In this document: positions 30,862 through 30,899 of the stretch, piece after piece
Numbering within the stretch: position 1 is the first letter of the stretch
How the letters are laid out: each line of letters opens with the position of its first letter
Origin: Phoronis australis
Taxonomy: Eukaryota; Phoronida; Phoronidae
NCBI GenBank assembly: GCA_002633005.1
Contig: NMRA01000042.1
Location: 126,001-156,899 of the forward strand
Direction of reading: 5' to 3'
Length of the DNA: 30,899 bases
Notes under the pieces: generated by a model
The model's database searches: none
The model's input: the letters and a program-made list of their open reading frames with translations, nothing else
What the model was told of the DNA's origin: nothing
Translations under genes and position numbers: made by a program

Positions 30862-30899
30862 ACTGCTGGACTCACAGCTCACTGCTGGACTCACAGCTC
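30862..30899. repeat. Start of a 19-bp tandem repeat cut by the window edge
   Basis: Two exact copies of ACTGCTGGACTCACAGCTC are adjacent (30862-30880 and 30881-30899) and end exactly at the right edge. More copies may follow outside. The same ACTCACAGCTCA word occurs singly at about 30665. Confidence 0.85.

Overview
The window looks like animal nuclear DNA, most likely from a marine invertebrate. It is AT-rich and holds one long intron-split housekeeping gene, many transposon remnants, and frequent TACATGTA-like and TAGGCCTA-like words. Species or phylum cannot be fixed from the sequence. Deuterostome invertebrates and molluscs are the lineages I would test first. The encoded WDR74 is about as long as the vertebrate protein and keeps its most conserved blocks.

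Layout. 1-7337: no gene that I can support, but several small inverted-repeat elements (159-201, 1127-1276, 4057-4239) and a pure hexamer microsatellite (775-838). 7338-9570: an AT-rich block bordered on both sides by the same GC-rich 54/57-bp repeat. It contains an antisense, apparently spliced reading frame of unknown identity (7703-8838, minus) and a 50-bp AT-rich tandem array. Both ambiguous bases of the window fall in the GC-rich repeat. 10208-26387 (plus): a complete WDR74 gene (ribosome-biogenesis WD40 protein, yeast Nsa1 homologue) in ten coding exons that join in phase to a 381-residue protein. Its 8.2-kb first intron holds a 71-bp minisatellite, a diverged ~182-bp tandem repeat, two palindromic foldback elements and a minus-strand non-LTR retrotransposon that keeps endonuclease and RNase H sequence but has lost its reverse transcriptase. 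Intron 2 carries a decayed tRNA-derived SINE, and intron 4 a second copy of the large foldback element. 28374 to beyond the right edge (minus): the last two coding exons of a convergent gene ending in an acidic, Ser-rich tail with a basic nuclear-localisation-like patch. A nine-copy 40-bp minisatellite lies in its upstream intron.

The two genes converge, with about 2 kb between their stop codons. I see no operon-like or defence-like system. The most notable material is the pair of related ~600-bp foldback elements with a TGACGTCA palindrome at the exact centre, both inside WDR74 introns, and the unidentified antisense reading frame in the repeat-bounded block.
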